Positions 5,170 through 6,622 of a DNA stretch of 6,622 nt are shown piece by piece. Made by a program: the position numbers and the translations under genes. Below the pieces are notes generated by a model. The model saw only the letters and a list, made by a program, of their open reading frames with translations, was not told where the DNA came from and did not search any database. The stretch's first letter is position 1. Each line of letters starts with the position of its first letter. This DNA is from Clostridiaceae bacterium (GTDB lineage Bacteria > Bacillota > Clostridia > Saccharofermentanales > UBA5734), in the NCBI GenBank assembly GCA_012729935.1, contig JAAYBY010000323.1, positions 1-6,622 of the forward strand, read 5' to 3'.

Positions 5170-6576
5170 ATGAAACCAGGATCAGATCAACAGTCTATAT
5201 CACTGACGATCACGGACATGAGCCATGATGGCAAAGGAATCGGTCATGTCGACGGACAGACGATTTTTGTGCAGGAGGCGGTTCCGGGTGATCAGATAGA
5301 AGCTGCTATCGAGATACAAAAAAAGAACTATGCGGTTGCCAGGTGCCTTTCTATCACAGGACCTTCTCCGGACCGCATTGAGCCATCCTGTCCCTTCGCC
5401 AAACACTGCGGTGGCTGTTCGCTGCAATCCTATGACTATCAGGCGCAGCTGCTGCTCAAACGCAGACAGGTGATCGATGCTCTGACACGTATTGGCCATC
5501 TGGAAGAGGCTGAGTCGCTGACTGGACCGGTCATCGGTATGCAAGATCCACTGCATTACCGGAGCAAAGTCCAGCTGCCAGTGCGCGGAACAGCGGAGAA
5601 ACCGCTGATCGGGTTTTATGAAGCCAATAGCCACACGGTCATTGATGCGGATGTCTGCGAGATTCAACCGGTCATCTGTGATCAGATTCGCGAGACCATC
5701 CGCCGACATATCAATCAATATCGGATTGAACCATACAACGAGGAAACGCACACAGGTGTTTTGCGTCATGTGATCATCCGTGTCGGCTTTGCTACCGGAG
5801 ATGTGATGGTTGGCCTGATCCTCAACCAAAAAGATGTGTCCATTGCTGAAAATGAACTTGCCAGACAACTGAAACAAACGATTGAGATGTGGTCAGACGA
5901 TCAGATCAAGAACCTTCATCTGTCCTGCTTCTACATCGGGTACAATATGAAAAAAACCAACAACATCCAGACCTCTGATTATCTGATCGTGAGCGGCCAA
6001 CCGTGGATTGAGGAACAGATCGGTTCCATCCGCTATCGATTGTCACCGCTAGCATTTTTTCAGGTCAATCCCGTTCAGACTGAAAAGCTGTTTGCCGAGA
6101 TCGTCCGACTGGCCAGCCTGACCGGAAATGAACAGATCTGGGATCTGTACTGCGGGACAGGATCAATCAGCTTACAGCTCGCACAAAAGGCCAAACAGGT
6201 CATCGGCGTAGAAAGCGTGGCTGAAGCGATTCAGGACGCACAAACCAATGCGCAGCTTAACCAGATCGACAATGTGACGTTCATTCATAGCAAATCGGAA
6301 GAGATGGCAACACAGCTAGTCGACCAAGGCTACCTACCCGATCTGGTCGTGGTCGATCCACCGAGAAAGGGCTGCGACGCGTCCCTGATTGAAACACTGA
6401 ACCAAATCAAACCGGATCGGATCATCTATGTGTCGTGCAATCCAGCCACTCTTGCCCGCGACATCTCTCTGCTGCTTCCAGCGGGATACGCCGTGCAAAC
6501 GATCCAGCCTGTGGACCTTTTTCCCTGGACACTGCATGTTGAGACGGTTGTATTGATAACAAGGGTGAAAGAGTGA
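5170..6576 (+). CDS. rlmD: 23S rRNA (uracil-C5) methyltransferase, RlmD/RumA family
   Basis: The enzyme methylates carbon 5 of a uridine in 23S rRNA using SAM; E. coli RlmD acts at U1939, and Gram-positive RlmCD at two sites. The 468 residues hold an N-terminal TRAM RNA-binding domain (about 6-60), a [4Fe-4S] motif CPFAKHCGGC (Cys74, Cys80, Cys83) completed by Cys163, a central RNA-binding region, and a C-terminal Rossmann methyltransferase domain: FFQVN (296-300), DLYCGTGSISL (325-335), VVDPPRKG (394-401), YVSCNPATLARD with nucleophile Cys423, and HVETVVLI with base Glu458. The 35-residue Cys-to-Glu spacing equals that of E. coli RlmD. The ATG at 5170 is chosen because it follows the pcm stop by 4 bases, has an AAAGGG ribosome site and starts just before TRAM; the frame is open 18 codons further, inside pcm, but that extension lacks family character. 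Whether it modifies one site or two cannot be read from sequence, so the symbol is provisional. Confidence 0.93.
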   Translation: MKPGSDQQSISLTITDMSHDGKGIGHVDGQTIFVQEAVPGDQIEAAIEIQKKNYAVARCLSITGPSPDRIEPSCPFAKHCGGCSLQSYDYQAQLLLKRRQVIDALTRIGHLEEAESLTGPVIGMQDPLHYRSKVQLPVRGTAEKPLIGFYEANSHTVIDADVCEIQPVICDQIRETIRRHINQYRIEPYNEETHTGVLRHVIIRVGFATGDVMVGLILNQKDVSIAENELARQLKQTIEMWSDDQIKNLHLSCFYIGYNMKKTNNIQTSDYLIVSGQPWIEEQIGSIRYRLSPLAFFQVNPVQTEKLFAEIVRLASLTGNEQIWDLYCGTGSISLQLAQKAKQVIGVESVAEAIQDAQTNAQLNQIDNVTFIHSKSEEMATQLVDQGYLPDLVVVDPPRKGCDASLIETLNQIKPDRIIYVSCNPATLARDISLLLPAGYAVQTIQPVDLFPWTLHVETVVLITRVKE

Positions 6577-6582
6577 GAGCGT

Positions 6583-6609
6583 AAAAAACCCTTATATATC
6601 AGGGCTTTC
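6583..6609 (+). terminator. Weak candidate terminator after the rRNA methyltransferase
   Basis: CCCT (6589-6592) pairs with AGGG (6601-6604) over the 8-base loop TATATATC, and after one mismatch AAA (6585-6587) pairs with TTT (6606-6608). The A-run before and short T-run after resemble a clostridial intrinsic terminator, but the stem is short and the T-tract is only three bases. Competing pairings exist (AAGGGT 6561-6566 with ACCCTT 6588-6593). The window ends just beyond. Confidence 0.35.
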
Positions 6610-6622
6610 AGCACATATGGGT

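Noticed and set aside
5200..5877. 225-codon minus-strand open frame opposite the rRNA methyltransferase
   Set aside because: It is antisense to the TRAM and Fe-S portion of a fully motif-supported gene and shows no recognisable domain.
6561..6622. Alternative pairings AAGGGT/ACCCTT and ACCC/GGGT near the window end as an attachment-site dyad
   Set aside because: Several short GGG and CCC runs compete, none gives a strong unique stem, and the sequence ends before any flanking evidence.

Overview
The window reads as ordinary chromosomal housekeeping DNA from a Firmicutes-type bacterium of roughly balanced GC content. The basis is strong AGGAG-type Shine-Dalgarno sites, a GTG start, a class A penicillin-binding protein with a clostridial-style Cys-containing C-terminal extension, a short ProB without a PUA domain, and a TRAM-type 23S rRNA uracil methyltransferase. 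The genus cannot be named from sequence alone. No transposase, integrase, tRNA, rRNA or CRISPR array is visible.

Layout. Positions 1-684 (+) hold the 3' part of proB (glutamate 5-kinase, first step of proline synthesis). It converges with a two-gene minus-strand operon and leaves only 16 bases between the stop codons; a terminator-like hairpin lies inside the proB 3' end. The minus-strand operon is transcribed from about 4000 down to 701. It encodes a membrane-anchored coiled-coil M23 metallopeptidase (3969-3019), then a bifunctional class A PBP (2971-701). Together they pair peptidoglycan cutting with peptidoglycan synthesis at the membrane.

The 225-base divergent region 3970-4194 is the most structured non-coding DNA here. 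It holds a strong minus-strand promoter (TTGCAA, 17 bases, TATAAT) whose spacer is filled by a 19-bp near-palindrome, a weaker candidate plus-strand promoter, and two tandem inverted repeats with 8-bp and 11-bp arms.

On the plus strand a tight three-gene unit follows: an unrecognised 112-aa single-pass membrane protein (4195-4533), protein-L-isoaspartate O-methyltransferase (pcm, 4566-5165), and an RlmD/RumA-family 23S rRNA uracil-C5 methyltransferase with an intact Fe-S motif (5170-6576). Only 4 bases separate pcm from the rRNA methyltransferase. The window ends 46 bases beyond that gene in a weak hairpin.

No undescribed multi-gene system is evident. The best leads are the dyads in the divergent control region and the small unknown membrane protein that opens the plus-strand operon.
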